A DNA stretch of 64,000 nucleotides from Diplonema japonicum (GCA_964019335.1 OZ025662.1:716224-780223), one strand, 5' to 3'; shown: positions 23,511 through 33,755, counted from the stretch's first letter. Notes: generated from the sequence alone by a model not told the origin. A program made the numbers and translations.

Positions 23511-23618
23511 GTGCCTTGCACGGTGCTTGTGACGGCCACGTCTAGGGCGCACCTTTCTTAACCAACTGAAATGATCGGTGCGGACAACTCTCGACGACGG
23601 CCTGATGCACCAAGGCAC
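23511..23618 (+). promoter_or_regulatory. candidate SECIS element in the 3' UTR
   Basis: It starts eight bases after the stop of the Sec gene. An outer stem GTGCCTTG (23511-23518) pairs with CAAGGCAC (23611-23618), and an inner stem GTGC (23523-23526) with GCAC (23607-23610). The SECIS-like quartets follow: TGAC at 23530-23533 opposite TGAT at 23603-23606. They are flanked by GGCC (23534-23537) paired with GGCC (23599-23602) and CGTC with GACG. A further stem CGCACC/GGTGCG closes the top. The usual unpaired AAR in the apical loop is not obvious, which is the main weakness. Confidence 0.6.
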
Positions 23619-23638
23619 TCCCCAGCTTGCTGCATTGT

Positions 23639-23682
23639 CCCTATCCCTATCCCTATCCCTAGCCTTAGCCTTAGCCCTAGTT
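23639..23682. repeat. short degenerate CCCTAT/CCTTAG tandem repeat
   Basis: Repeats of CCCTAT (three or four), then CCCTAG and CCTTAG units. It looks telomere-like but is too short and degenerate to be a telomere. Confidence 0.6.
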
Positions 23683-23804
23683 AACCTGATTGCTTCTTAA
23701 CGTTTCTCTATATTCCATTATTACATTACTGCTTTCTTTCTGTCAATGCGCCCCCACCCTCGTAGCGTCCGCATCAAAACTCTTCCCTCCACTAGACCCA
23801 GGCA

Positions 23805-25577
23805 ATGATGAGCGGACGTTCATCGCGTACGGAAACCAGCTGGGGGATGGGCATCATGCCGCTTATGATGAGCAAGGCAAAGCGCCTTGAGGAGGGCAGT
23901 GTGTGTGGGTCCTGTAGCGAGGTGCAGATGAATGTGGAGGTCATGAATCTCAGCAGCTACTCAACTATGGCAAATGAGAAGCGGCGGGGGCAGCAGGAGA
24001 TCTTATATCCCCACGCACCATGCGCCCAGCGCCTGCACCCCACTGGGCGGCACAATGGGGATGCACACAATGCGACAAACGACGAGATCGCACGCAGTAT
24101 TCGGAACATAAAAGACATGTGCTACACGCTGCGGGGGAAGCAGGTGGCGTCACCCACCCTGACACAAGAAGACTCGTTCTTCCCCTCGATACGTACCACA
24201 AGCACCGCTGCAAAGGGGCGTGGGTGTGAGTCGATGAAGAAGGTTGTTGAGAAACCCGTTGTGGCTACCATGCTGGTGAAGCAGAAGTTAGAGTACCTCC
24301 GCAGCTTAGACGCAGAAGAGTTCCTAGAACACTGCAAGACCACAAATGAGATAAAACAAACCACCCAGCCCCCCCCGGAAGGGAGCAATTTCGTGGCACT
24401 AAACAAGAAGAACCTACGCAGGCAGTATCCTTCCGTAGCGCACAGCATGGAGCAGCAAGCAAAAGTAAAACAAAAACATACGAAGATCATTGCACAGAAA
24501 TACAGAGAAGGGAAGCGGCTTGCAGGCATGATTGCCACGAACCAGCTGCATGCGCGGAAGATGCGTGCAGCAACATGGCGCAGGGTGGTATCGTTTGTGT
24601 GCTTCACACGTGTGATCTACATCACGTTGACTGCATTGCGCTACATCGAAGTCTGCAAGGTGGGGCACATGTGCAACGACGTGTTCTCAGTCAAGGAGGC
24701 GATGTCAATGGTCAAGAGGCAGATGACAAATAAGAACCACAAAAACGTGAAAGAGGCAGCCGACGCTGAGCTGACACTGATGATCTTTAAAACCATCACT
24801 CCCAGCATTCTCGAGAGCCTGCGGCGGGGCATACGGCGCGCGAAGATTCGGTGCATGTCAACAAGGGTGGAGTTGGTGAAGTCCTTTCTCCTCTCTTACA
24901 GAGAGAGGAGCGTGTTTAAATGCGGGATACTAATTCTCCGAAGGCGTTTGATGACATGCCAGAAGGTTGCCAGGAAGTGGCACCGGATGTTCCGGAATAG
25001 GCTGAGGCTGTGGGGCATGCAGGTAGCAAGGATAGCTACGCAGATTTGTATGATAGAGCACGCAACAAACACAAATGTGGCAAACTTCAAGATGGCCGTG
25101 CAATTATCAAACATCAAGAAAGACAAAGATAAAGAAAGTTTGTATTTCCTCCCTGTGAGTGTTCCACTTGGCCGTTTCAAGCCACGGCTACCATCAGAGG
25201 CCTTGCTGACCCTGCTTAAAACACGCTACAAAATGGAAAGGTACACGTTTGACATGGCATGGGAAGATTGGTCTGCAGCGGACGGAGTCGGCAAGTGCCC
25301 GCTATTTCCTGTGTTACTGCCGGTGAAGGCTGCCGTAGAGGTGTACCTTGATCTAAAGGGCATCATTGAAAATGAAGCTAGGGAAAAAGCAGCCGCCTTT
25401 GAAAGGAAATTGCAGACAGCAACTTACGTTGTAGCCGCGTCCCTTGGCACCGTCGCCTTTGTCAACGTTGCCATTGACCCTTTCAGCGCTGCTGCCATAT
25501 TCTTACAATCCAGCGCGTCCAGCTACTTTGACCTTCCGGTCACCAGCAGGATGACACCGCCTCCTGCACTGTCCTGA
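23805..25577 (+). CDS. Unknown basic helical protein, about 590 aa
   Basis: A single uninterrupted frame starts at ATG 23805, about 40 nt after a pyrimidine tract and AG at 23764-23765. No family is recognised. The middle part is strongly basic and helical. It includes IQ-like segments such as CQKVARKWHRMFRNRLRLW (near 24958-25014) that could bind calmodulin or light chains; this is inference. Near the C-terminus an Ala/Val/Phe-rich stretch (about 25425-25530) is hydrophobic enough to be membrane-associated. Codon use resembles the neighbouring genes, so I regard it as a true gene. Confidence 0.75.
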   Translation: MMSGRSSRTETSWGMGIMPLMMSKAKRLEEGSVCGSCSEVQMNVEVMNLSSYSTMANEKRRGQQEILYPHAPCAQRLHPTGRHNGDAHNATNDEIARSIRNIKDMCYTLRGKQVASPTLTQEDSFFPSIRTTSTAAKGRGCESMKKVVEKPVVATMLVKQKLEYLRSLDAEEFLEHCKTTNEIKQTTQPPPEGSNFVALNKKNLRRQYPSVAHSMEQQAKVKQKHTKIIAQKYREGKRLAGMIATNQLHARKMRAATWRRVVSFVCFTRVIYITLTALRYIEVCKVGHMCNDVFSVKEAMSMVKRQMTNKNHKNVKEAADAELTLMIFKTITPSILESLRRGIRRAKIRCMSTRVELVKSFLLSYRERSVFKCGILILRRRLMTCQKVARKWHRMFRNRLRLWGMQVARIATQICMIEHATNTNVANFKMAVQLSNIKKDKDKESLYFLPVSVPLGRFKPRLPSEALLTLLKTRYKMERYTFDMAWEDWSAADGVGKCPLFPVLLPVKAAVEVYLDLKGIIENEAREKAAAFERKLQTATYVVAASLGTVAFVNVAIDPFSAAAIFLQSSASSYFDLPVTSRMTPPPALS

Positions 25578-25623
25578 GTTATTAAATTTTCTTGTTTTGC
25601 TCAATATATTCACAACAGAGAAA

Positions 25624-26802
25624 ATGTTGAAGTGGATCTTCCTGGTGTCGGTGGCGGTATGTACAGGTCTTCCGGCACAGGAGATCAAGTCAAGCGGCGA
25701 AAAGATATCTCACGCAATCTTACAAGAAGTGAATAAGGGCGTTAAGTTGCTAGACAAAATACATGACATTATGAAGGAGGGGAAAGTAAAGGCTGTGCAT
25801 CCCGACTTTCAAAGGATGGCACAGTCTGAGATCGACAAGCTTCTGGAGACGGACGAGGGGATCGGTGGTGTCTTCTCTTTATTCTATGGAACGGAGGAGG
25901 GGCTGATGAACGGGCTGCAGATTCTAGCGGACAAGTCCCAGCTCATCATTGGACACGCGCCAAGCGATCCCAAGTTGGAGTGCCCTGATAAGCTGAACAG
26001 GAAGCTCTGTGTGACCCCCCCAGGGGTGGCGGCAGGCTATGTTGAGGTGTACGACGTGGGAGAGAACCCTGCGACTTGGGAGCTGACGCGCCTGTCGCAC
26101 AACACTACGTACGACCCCAGACAGCATGACTGGTATACAAACTCTCCCGCGCACGTGTGGGGGAGCAGCTTTGTGTACAAGCACGACGAGCACTCGTCGG
26201 GCATTGCAGTGACCGTGTCACGTGCGGTCATCATCAACGGCAAGCAGGTGGGCACGGCTGCCGTCGACATTGACCTCAGCGGCCTGGACATGGTCATCGG
26301 GTATGCAGCAACAACAGACTTTATACTATATGACAGCCCTTTACGACCGGCTCCTGGTTCAGAAGCCGTTCTTGCTGACCCGACCACGGGCAAGGTCATC
26401 GCCTCCACACTTCCTGCTGCAAGAATGGTGAGGTTTACGGTATGCTGCTTCACACACCACCATCTTCTCACAGCACCAGCAAGTTAGCTGCTTCACTCCA
26501 CCGTTCACGCAGATCTTCAGCCCCTTAGCCCACACACTTGGGGGGCTACACCGCGCTGCTCGAATCGGCCCTGTTCTGCTGCGAGCCGACCAGGTGATGG
26601 GCAACTTGCTACGTTGGGATGCCATCTATTCACACCCGGTATGAAAGAAGCATTCCACGACGCTCCGCAGATCGCCCTTCAGAAGGACCGAACATGGCTT
26701 TTGGTTGTCACAGACGACTCCGAGCATCGAACAGATGCTGCTTCATCTCTGCATTGCAACTTCTTGCTTTTCGCATTGTTGCTTTTGTGTACCCTTGCAT
26801 GA
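25624..26802 (+). CDS. Secreted or surface protein with Cache-like sensor domain
   Basis: Exons 25624-26439, 26474-26638 and 26671-26802 join in frame to 370 aa across 34- and 32-nt introns. An N-terminal signal peptide (MLKWIFLVSVAVCTGLPA) leads to an extracellular region. Its YDPRQHDWYTNSPAHVWGSS and later VSRAVIINGKQVGTAAVDID are the classic pattern of Cache ligand-binding domains. After the second intron the protein ends with DRTWLLVVTDDSE and a hydrophobic tail (NFLLFALLLLCTLA). That tail suggests a GPI anchor or a single C-terminal membrane segment. No cytoplasmic signalling domain follows, unlike most Cache receptors. ATG 25624 is chosen because it starts the signal peptide. Confidence 0.8.
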
Positions 26803-26885
26803 TCCCCCAGATGCACGAAACTAGAGACAAGTTTAAAATAGTGTTCTTTCCGAATTCTTGACGTACTCCTTTATTGCATAAAGGA

Positions 26886-28145
26886 ATGGTGCACAGCACG
26901 CTAGATAGGCTGCGGCCGTCCGAAAGAAAGAGGAGAATACTCTTGGAGAGAACATGCGTTACAAAAACACCCGTCCCTGGGCCCAAGGAGAACAGGGCAA
27001 AAAGAGCACTGCTTGCGAAGGTGAATGAGCCAGCGAAGCTGGTAATCGCTGCGGAGGGCGGGGATGTCACAGTCTGGAACGTTGCGATCCAGCGATGCGG
27101 CGAGCTTGGTGCTGCTAGCGAGCTTGTGCAGATTTACATGAGGATGCACGCCTCAGGCCTGGCGAAGGTACTCCGGGCAGACACAGGCTGCATCCTCATG
27201 ACTGCCCTGCGCCGCTGCAGCCTTTTCACCATTGCTAAAAGGCTCTGGTACACTTCAGGCACCTACGATGTGTACACGACTTCGGCGGCCATGGCTGCTG
27301 CCAGCAGCGCCAACGATCTTCAATGGGGCACCGACATCATGTCTCATGCTGTAACGCCACTGCACTCTTACACCATAAACCACTACTGCGCACTCTTGTT
27401 GCGCGGTGGGAAATACTGCTTGTTGTTCAGCTACTTCAAGAATGTGGATGTAACTTCATCCGTTGTGCTCTTGATGCTTCATTCCTGCAATTCGGTAGTA
27501 CAGCTCCAGATGGTATTGGTGCTATTCTCTACGAAGATAGCACTGATGCTGCTCCACTTTACGGTGTGCATGAAGATGTACCTCAAGAGCTGTCTCCACG
27601 ACATGGTGAGGATCATGTACGTACTGATGCTCGAGGCAGGCATAGCACCTGATGCGAGGGCGTGCTTGGTCATGTGCATGTCCGAGGCAGCAAGGGGGTC
27701 AAGAGAGAATGTTGTTTACTTCGCAAGGAAAGGGCTTGCACTGCGGGATGTCAGTGCGTCAGAGGGCACTCAATTGCGGCGGTATCTACACAGTAATAAT
27801 TGTGCAGCACAACGCGAGGCAAGCCATACTATGTTGCCGAGAGCAGAGTTGCGACGGTGGAAGGTGCTGCGGATGCTGACAGGTGTGGGGTTGAGTACTA
27901 GAGACCAGTTGGCAGTGCGTGCGATACGCGCAGCTGTCAAAGTAGCGCGCCCGCTACACGCATTACGAGCTGCGTGCGCTGCTAGAATCATGAGGCACTT
28001 AAGTAACAAGCACAGCCATACAGGGTACCAATATGCATCTTGGCCTCCTCGCTTTGCTCGCATCGTGCCTGTCTGCACGCCAGGGGGATGTCGAACAAGC
28101 ATTGATGGGCTTGTACAACGCAACACATGGCGGGGGCTGGCTTAG
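26886..28145 (+). CDS. PPR-like helical-repeat protein (3' end uncertain)
   Basis: The open frame from ATG 26886 has the texture of pentatricopeptide repeats. Examples are VTVWNVAIQRCGELGAASEL followed by VQIYMRMHASGL, and later RIMYVLMLEAGIAPDARACL. PPR proteins act mostly in organelle RNA processing, which is extensive in diplonemid mitochondria; the link is inference. The unspliced frame runs to 28145 and so overlaps the next gene's start at 28033 in a different frame. An alternative model uses a 26-nt intron at 27781-27806 (GTATCT...TGCAG). It ends the protein at TAG 27899-27901 and leaves a normal intergenic gap. I cannot decide between them. Confidence 0.6.
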   Translation: MVHSTLDRLRPSERKRRILLERTCVTKTPVPGPKENRAKRALLAKVNEPAKLVIAAEGGDVTVWNVAIQRCGELGAASELVQIYMRMHASGLAKVLRADTGCILMTALRRCSLFTIAKRLWYTSGTYDVYTTSAAMAAASSANDLQWGTDIMSHAVTPLHSYTINHYCALLLRGGKYCLLFSYFKNVDVTSSVVLLMLHSCNSVVQLQMVLVLFSTKIALMLLHFTVCMKMYLKSCLHDMVRIMYVLMLEAGIAPDARACLVMCMSEAARGSRENVVYFARKGLALRDVSASEGTQLRRYLHSNNCAAQREASHTMLPRAELRRWKVLRMLTGVGLSTRDQLAVRAIRAAVKVARPLHALRAACAARIMRHLSNKHSHTGYQYASWPPRFARIVPVCTPGGCRTSIDGLVQRNTWRGLA

Positions 28146-29166
28146 GAACGAAGGCTGGGGCAAAGAGAATGATATATGCACGTGGTACGGTGTGACATGC
28201 ACGGGAGGCCTCGTGGCTGGGCTGTCCCTCGACAGCAACAACCTGATGGGCAGTATCCCTGGCAGCTTTGAGGTAGGTACTCTCAGCACTCTGGATCTTG
28301 GTTCGAACAGCTTGCATGGCACACTCCCTTGCACTCTGTTCACAGAGAACCTCACGTCTATAAAGCTTAGTTCCAACGCTATCAGTGGCACTGTACCTAC
28401 TTGCCTCGAGAGTGCTTCTAGCTTGGTGTTGATCGAGTTTGACAGCAATTCCCTCAGAGGGCAGCTGCCAGAGATGAGTGGCATGAGTAAACTAGCAGGA
28501 TTGTACATTTCCTGGAATGAACTCGAAGGAACCCTCCCCAAGGGTCTGATGACATTGACTGCTTTGCAAGGCATATTCCTGGATGGCAACAAGATACAAG
28601 GAACGCTTCCAAGCTTTCGAATGTGTGAGAGCTTGTATCACCTCTGGCTGGACAACAACAGGCTGTCAGGCACTATTCCTGACGATGTTGCGTCGCCTGT
28701 GATGACGGAACTTGAACTGCAAGGAAACCTGCTTCGAGGCTTGGTACCTGTTTTGCCCTTTAAGAATTTTCACAAGTGTGACTTGGGTAATGGTTATGAC
28801 TGCCCACTTCCGAGCAATGTTTGCAAACAGGGCTGCAAGTGCTCTGCTTTGTGCACTGACACATGCGACTTTTGGGATGACTGTAACTTGGACGGCAGCG
28901 CCCCCATGCTGCTGTGCGCCGCATGTGTTGGCAGCATGCTTCTTGCATTTCTTACGAGATGGCTGACAACGCACGACACGACTGCAAGCACCGCATCGTG
29001 CACCTCGCACCAGTCGACGGCCTCGAATACCACCCCGCCTGTCACCCCGCAGCTTCCAGACCTTGCTGCCCTGCGCCCTGGAAGGTGGCGTCTCTCGCTC
29101 GGCAATGACTGGGATGTAGATGTGCGCGTGAAGGTGAAAGACAAACCTTTCCGCCCCGCTACGTAA
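28033..29166 (+). CDS. Plant-type leucine-rich-repeat membrane protein
   Basis: A 377-aa single-exon frame. It has a short signal peptide (MHLGLLALLASCLSA), then an LRRNT_2-like cap (ALMGLYNATHGGGW, CTWYGVTCTGG). About seven LRRs of the LxGxIP type follow (for example LMGSIPGSF, LHGTLPCTL, LEGTLPKGL, LSGTIPDDV). A cysteine-rich module (28790-28900) comes next, then one membrane helix (MLLCAACVGSMLLAFL, about 28906-28955) and a short cytoplasmic tail. It is probably a surface recognition protein. The upstream PPR-like frame overlaps its first 110 nt. Confidence 0.85.
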   Translation: MHLGLLALLASCLSARQGDVEQALMGLYNATHGGGWLRNEGWGKENDICTWYGVTCTGGLVAGLSLDSNNLMGSIPGSFEVGTLSTLDLGSNSLHGTLPCTLFTENLTSIKLSSNAISGTVPTCLESASSLVLIEFDSNSLRGQLPEMSGMSKLAGLYISWNELEGTLPKGLMTLTALQGIFLDGNKIQGTLPSFRMCESLYHLWLDNNRLSGTIPDDVASPVMTELELQGNLLRGLVPVLPFKNFHKCDLGNGYDCPLPSNVCKQGCKCSALCTDTCDFWDDCNLDGSAPMLLCAACVGSMLLAFLTRWLTTHDTTASTASCTSHQSTASNTTPPVTPQLPDLAALRPGRWRLSLGNDWDVDVRVKVKDKPFRPAT

Positions 29167-29190
29167 AAAGAAGTAGGAAAGGGGGGTAAA

Positions 29191-29826
29191 ATGCCGCGAA
29201 TGCTCACAGCAGCTGCTCTATTCAAGGAGACTGACAGCGAGGTGTGGAAGACAGCTGCTGCAGCATATGGCAAATGCCTGCTTAGGAAAAAGGATCCCGT
29301 AATACTTGTGAAAGACGACGCGTACCTTAATGGCGCCTTAGGTGAAGCTATCAAAAAGAGCAAGCTGACAGTTGACGATCTAGAGCAGGTGATGCGGTGG
29401 AAGCTTGCAAGAGGTAAGTGGCGCCCAAAGCTGCAGGCACTTGTGGCTACGAATACTGCTGATGGTGTCCTGGCAAGTTGCAAGGCCGCCAATGTGTGCT
29501 TGGCGAGCAACAACATAAGAGGTGCCCTGAAGGCATACTGCACCTTGAAAGGGATTGGTGCTGCAACTGCGTCACTGTTGCTGTCTCTGTCTTGCAACAC
29601 CTGCCCATTCATGAGTGACGAGGCCTACGAAGCTGCCGTGGGCAGCAAGATAGTCCGATACAGTGAGAAGGAGTACCTCGCTTTCCAGTCCCTAGTCAGT
29701 GACAAGGCAGAGGAACTATCTGTTTCAGCAGACTACATCGAAAAAGCCTTATGGGCACAGCACATGACATTCTCCGTTGCTTCTGAGGACGCCCAACCAC
29801 AAAAAAAGAAACAAAGAGTGAAGTAG
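29191..29826 (+). CDS. Conserved hypothetical protein with helix-hairpin-helix-like motif
   Basis: A 211-aa single-exon protein. The segment LKGIGAATASLLLSL (about 29548-29592) fits a helix-hairpin-helix motif of the kind found in DNA glycosylases and other DNA-binding proteins. The upstream MRWKLARGKWRPKLQALV block reads like a conserved core. The C-terminus is basic (KKKQRVK) and could serve as a nuclear localisation signal. A glycosylase Asp after the HhH is not clear, so no enzymatic role is claimed. It starts 24 nt after the LRR gene stops, an unusually tight spacing. Confidence 0.72.
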   Translation: MPRMLTAAALFKETDSEVWKTAAAAYGKCLLRKKDPVILVKDDAYLNGALGEAIKKSKLTVDDLEQVMRWKLARGKWRPKLQALVATNTADGVLASCKAANVCLASNNIRGALKAYCTLKGIGAATASLLLSLSCNTCPFMSDEAYEAAVGSKIVRYSEKEYLAFQSLVSDKAEELSVSADYIEKALWAQHMTFSVASEDAQPQKKKQRVK

Positions 29827-29895
29827 ATTATCGTGATAGTGTATTGTAATTAGCTAAGGTAGTAACGTGTTCACAACCACCACAGGAAATACAAG

Positions 29896-31658
29896 ATGGG
29901 ATTCTGTTGTTGTTTCGGGGACGATGAAAAAGAAGAGAAAGTAAAACAACCAAAAAAAAAGAATGAAAAGCGAAAAAGTCGAAAGTCCAAATCAACGGAG
30001 CAGACGGCGCTGCTGAGCAAAGAGGGCAGCAGCCAGACGACGAGCAGTTCGAATGGGAAGAAGAAGATACATCAAGCACCGTCTCCTTTGCAACGAAAGG
30101 AAGAGGAGGAAGAGAAGGTACCCGAGTACGGCCTTGGGGAGAGCATCGACAGCAACTCGCAGCTGTGGGATGCTGTTGCTCAGAAGCATGACAAGCGCGT
30201 CAGTGTTATATGCGACATGAGCCGCACAGACAGCACACTGTACGAGTCGGAGCCTAAGAAGATCCCTTTGAGGTACAGCCACGCATCGTACAACGTGCCC
30301 TCGTCACCGCCTACCTACAAACGGAGAGACTCCACGATATGGGAAGACATGAGGCAAAACAAAAAGGGGGGGAACTCACCTGTTGACACAAAGCGCCGAG
30401 AGTCAAAGCGGACGTACAGCAACCTTGGCTCCGACGAGGAGAACGAGGTGACCTTCCAGTCGCCCTACATCGCTTTCCCCCCGCCTGACGACGTGACTAC
30501 AGGCGACACAGACGACCAGGAATACAAGAGCCTGCTGCACTTCCTTAAAAAGGAATTCATCGAGGTCGAAGAGTCTTACGTCCAAGCGCTGCACATGGTG
30601 ACGAAGGAGTACCTGCAGCCTATGCTGACGCACGAGACCCTAGCGGACCCCGTCGTGAAGGAGATTCTCGGCGCACTGTACAACATAAAAGCTTGCAACG
30701 TGATTTTCCTGGAAGAAATGAAAGATGCAGTAGCGAAGCATGGCAGCACAGAGGACCCTCTGCCCTACGCCGCCGTCAGCATAGGTGACGCGTGTGTGAA
30801 CCACATGCGGACCTTCCGGACACTGGCGACCTACGCTGCGCTGTATGAGAGCTTCTTGAAGTACGTCAGCGGTTTGAAGGAAGAAGCACGAGAAGAATAC
30901 TCGGACTTCATATCAACGATACAAAAGAAAATGGAAGAAGAGTCCCCAACGAGCACGAGGGACTTGTCTATCAACTCCCTGCTGATGAGGCCTATACAGA
31001 TGCTGGCGAAGTACAGGGTGATCCTCCAGAGGCTAGTGGACAGCACGAAGAGCGACGATCCGGAGTTTGAGTCATTGGAGCAAGCGGTCGAGGAAGCAAC
31101 GGGTGTGTGCAACTATTGCAACCAAAGGTGGAAGGAACACGACGGGAAGCAGATGGTGCCGGAGATTGAGGCGAGGTGGGGGCTGAAGGGACTTGCGAAG
31201 CCAGGAAGGCACTGCATCATGGACGGGGAGATGGAAAAGATAACACGGAAGAGCAAGACGCCTATGAAGTGCGTAGTGTACCTGTTCAACGATCTGCTTG
31301 TCTGCATCACGTTCAAAAAAGGCATCTCGGAGGCTGACAAGGACAAGAAGTGCTTCTCCCTGCCGCTTCTCGACACCAAGGAGATCAAGCCTGATGTACC
31401 ACAGGGACTGCTCGACGCTTGCGGGATGAAGGGGCCTGTGCAAAATACGCTTTCTGTTGTTGCGAAGGAATACACTCTAGCGCTCATCCTGCCTACTGAC
31501 AGTTTGAAGGTACTATTCTTTTTTTTTCAAATAACTTCTTTTACTCCACTCAGAACCTATGGTACGAGACGATGACGGATGTGCGTGCAGCACTGGTGAA
31601 GAGGCTGGCCGTGCAGCGGCACCGCTCCATCCTAGGAATCGATCTGCATGATGATTAG
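29896..31658 (+). CDS. Rho guanine nucleotide exchange factor (DH-PH)
   Basis: Exons 29896-31509 and 31554-31658 join in frame to 572 aa. The N-terminus MGFCCCF carries a myristoylatable Gly2 and three adjacent Cys, a typical dual-acylation anchor. A Lys/Ser-rich linker follows. The DH domain spans about residues 212-405, with the CR3-type helix NSLLMRPIQMLAKYRVILQRL. The PH domain spans about 435-570 (GEMEKITRKSKTPMKCVVYL). The PH C-terminal helix, NLWYETMTDVRAAL, is encoded by the second exon, which confirms the 44-nt intron. It likely activates a Rho-family GTPase at membranes. Confidence 0.9.
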
Positions 31659-31903
31659 TCTTGTCCGAGTCGTCACTGAATACGACAATTACTACCTCCC
31701 CTCCTTGTTTCTGCTAATATGCCGTATGCTTCTCTTAGCTTCTTCTTCTTCTTCTTATTTTGGTAAGGCGTTCGTCTCTGTATCTGTTAGTGTGTATATT
31801 TCTTTGACGTGTGTGCCCCCTCCCTCCTCCTCCTTCAAGGATATGATGCAAAAAAAGAAAAACGGGGGAAACGTTTTTCGATCTTTCTTTTCTATTTTTT
31901 TTT

Positions 31904-31950
31904 GGCGGGCTGTTGCTAACCACTTCGTTCCTTTCATAGTGAATTTTTTT
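31904..31950 (+). repeat. dispersed 47-nt repeat, copy 3
   Basis: GGCGGGCTGTTGCTAACCAC followed by TTCGTTCCTTTCATAGTGAA and a T-run; a few substitutions from copies 1 and 2. Confidence 0.8.
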
Positions 31951-32212
31951 TAAAACAAAAGATGGAAACCTTGGTGGCAGCCCACCCACCCCCCCCCCCC
32001 CCCTCAGCCAGAAATAATGAGAAGAAAAGAATGGAACGATGTTACGTTCTAAAGAACCGGGTTTTCTTTTTTTTTTTAAATATTGTTCCTGCCCGTTATT
32101 CGCATTTCTAGAGCAACCCTTCTTCGTCCCCCCCCCCCCCCCCCCCAAAGCAGCCGGCTACTGCCGGTCTAAGTTGTGATGTTGATCATGAATTAATTGG
32201 CAACAACGTAGG

Positions 32213-32301
32213 AAAGGTTACCAAAGGGTGTCTTGTCATCTTGCGGTGGTCTTGTCACAATGTTAAAACTTCTGACATGTCGCACCGGCAGGGTGACCTT
32301 T
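32213..32301. other. 89-nt potential stem-loop, possible structured RNA
   Basis: AAAGGTTACC (32213-32222) can pair with GGTGACCTTT (32292-32301) over 10 positions with one G-U. Inside, TGTCA/TGACA and GCGGTG/CACCGGC-like segments could extend the fold. A T-run lies about 20 nt downstream. No RNA family is recognised. Confidence 0.25.
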
Positions 32302-33222
32302 TGAGGGTTTCTTCTTTTTTTTTTATATGTTGATTTCTTTCCTCCTGTGTGTTCTTCTCGTTATATTCTTAAAAGGAACATTACGTTTTTTATAATGGTT
32401 TTTTTTTTCTCCCCTCCCCTTTCACATCCTTGAATTCTAAACGGCAGGCATTTTCTTTTTTTTTAATAAAACGTTCTTAGATGGTATTACTCATTATGTT
32501 CTCGTTCACCCATCATGTGCAAGACTTCTACCTTTCCATCTATTTTTCTTTTTTTTTTTCCGAAAATCTTTTTCTTAATGAATGGAATTGAGGGCTACAT
32601 AGAATCGAATGACGGACGAGTCTCCCGGAAGAAACGCAGATTGAAAAAAAAAAAAAGAAACATTCCACATTTTTGTACCATAGGAGGGTGCCTTAGGAAG
32701 GTGTGAACCTACTTTGTAGGAGGTATAGCTTCCTTCGGAGCACAACTGCCGATAGGTGTACTCCTTATTCAACCCAAATGATACAAAATGAGTGGGCAAT
32801 GAAGTTATTTGTTTGAACACAGTTCACAGCAAGCTTTGACAGCTTTAATTATCACCAATATTTTTTTTTTCTTTTGGAAAATATTATTATTATTGCAAGT
32901 GAAGCAAGCATGTCGATTTGATAAATGTCCAACAGGAAGAACTTCTGGACTGACATGTTTTTGGGCGCTGAAAAGAAAAAAACTCGGATCCTGTCAGCCC
33001 AGCACCCCCCCCCCCCCCCCCTAGATCAAAAGGCACAGTAAATCGTTAGTTTTGTTCATTCTTTTCCATTTTTTTTTAAAAAGAGGGATAGCTGCCTCTG
33101 TTACTTCGAGTGTTATGTTTTCATCTCTTGTGTGTCCTTTTTTTTTTTCCTTCTTCTTTCTGTTTCTTTTCTCTTCTTTTTTTTTCCCTTCACTACTACC
33201 CCCCCCCCCCCCCCCCTCAGGT

Positions 33223-33755
33223 ATGGCAGAAGTAGATGGTTTTCCTGCCAGTACGAATTCTTACACCGATGATAAGAACGGAATTACCTTAAACGAGAAT
33301 TTGTGTGCCGCAGAGACAACGAAGAAGACGGTGCTATGTGAGGTGTGGTTTCGTTTTATCACTTCCAACCACAACAGATATGCCTTACTGACGATGCACA
33401 GGCTGTGATGATGTACCAAGGGGGCGACCAGTGGACGCACAGGGTGGAGTGCTGGGAGCTCTTCAGCAGCCATCAGCGTAGTGTTGATGACAGAAACATC
33501 TACGAACTGCTTAAGGAAATATCACTCTGTACTAGACAGCTAAAAGAATTCCAAACCACACGAGGCGGCGATCGAGAATACAGCATCAGGAGTTTGCAGG
33601 ACGAGCGGTCACAGGCGACGGTTGCCCTGCACCGCAGGCTGCGTGCCAGCAACTGGATCCTCCGCGACCGTTTCACTCTTCCAAGGGAGGTCACTGAGCT
33701 TTTCCTTGCGTTCCTAGCAGGTTCCATGAGACGCGATATGACCCCTAAATCTTAA
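33223..33755 (+). CDS. Unknown small protein, about 164 aa
   Basis: Exons 33223-33342 and 33378-33755 join in frame across a 35-nt intron that starts GTGTGG rather than the local GTATG. The ATG directly follows a long C-run and CTCAG, an excellent trans-splice acceptor. The protein is hydrophilic and partly helical, with no recognised domain. A central block (ISLCTRQLKEFQ ... YSIRSLQDERSQATVALHRR) could form a short coiled coil. Confidence 0.65.

Larger units (their letters stand above)
31659..33222. other. intergenic, low complexity
   Basis: No gene supported. C-runs (31987-32004, 32129-32146, 33005-33021, 33200-33216) and A/T tracts prevail. It contains dispersed-repeat copy 3 (31904) and a potential structured element (32213-32301). 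Confidence 0.55.

Noticed and set aside
23639-23682. Interstitial telomere
   Set aside because: Units are CCCTAT/CCTTAG rather than a clean CCCTAA array, and only about 44 bp.
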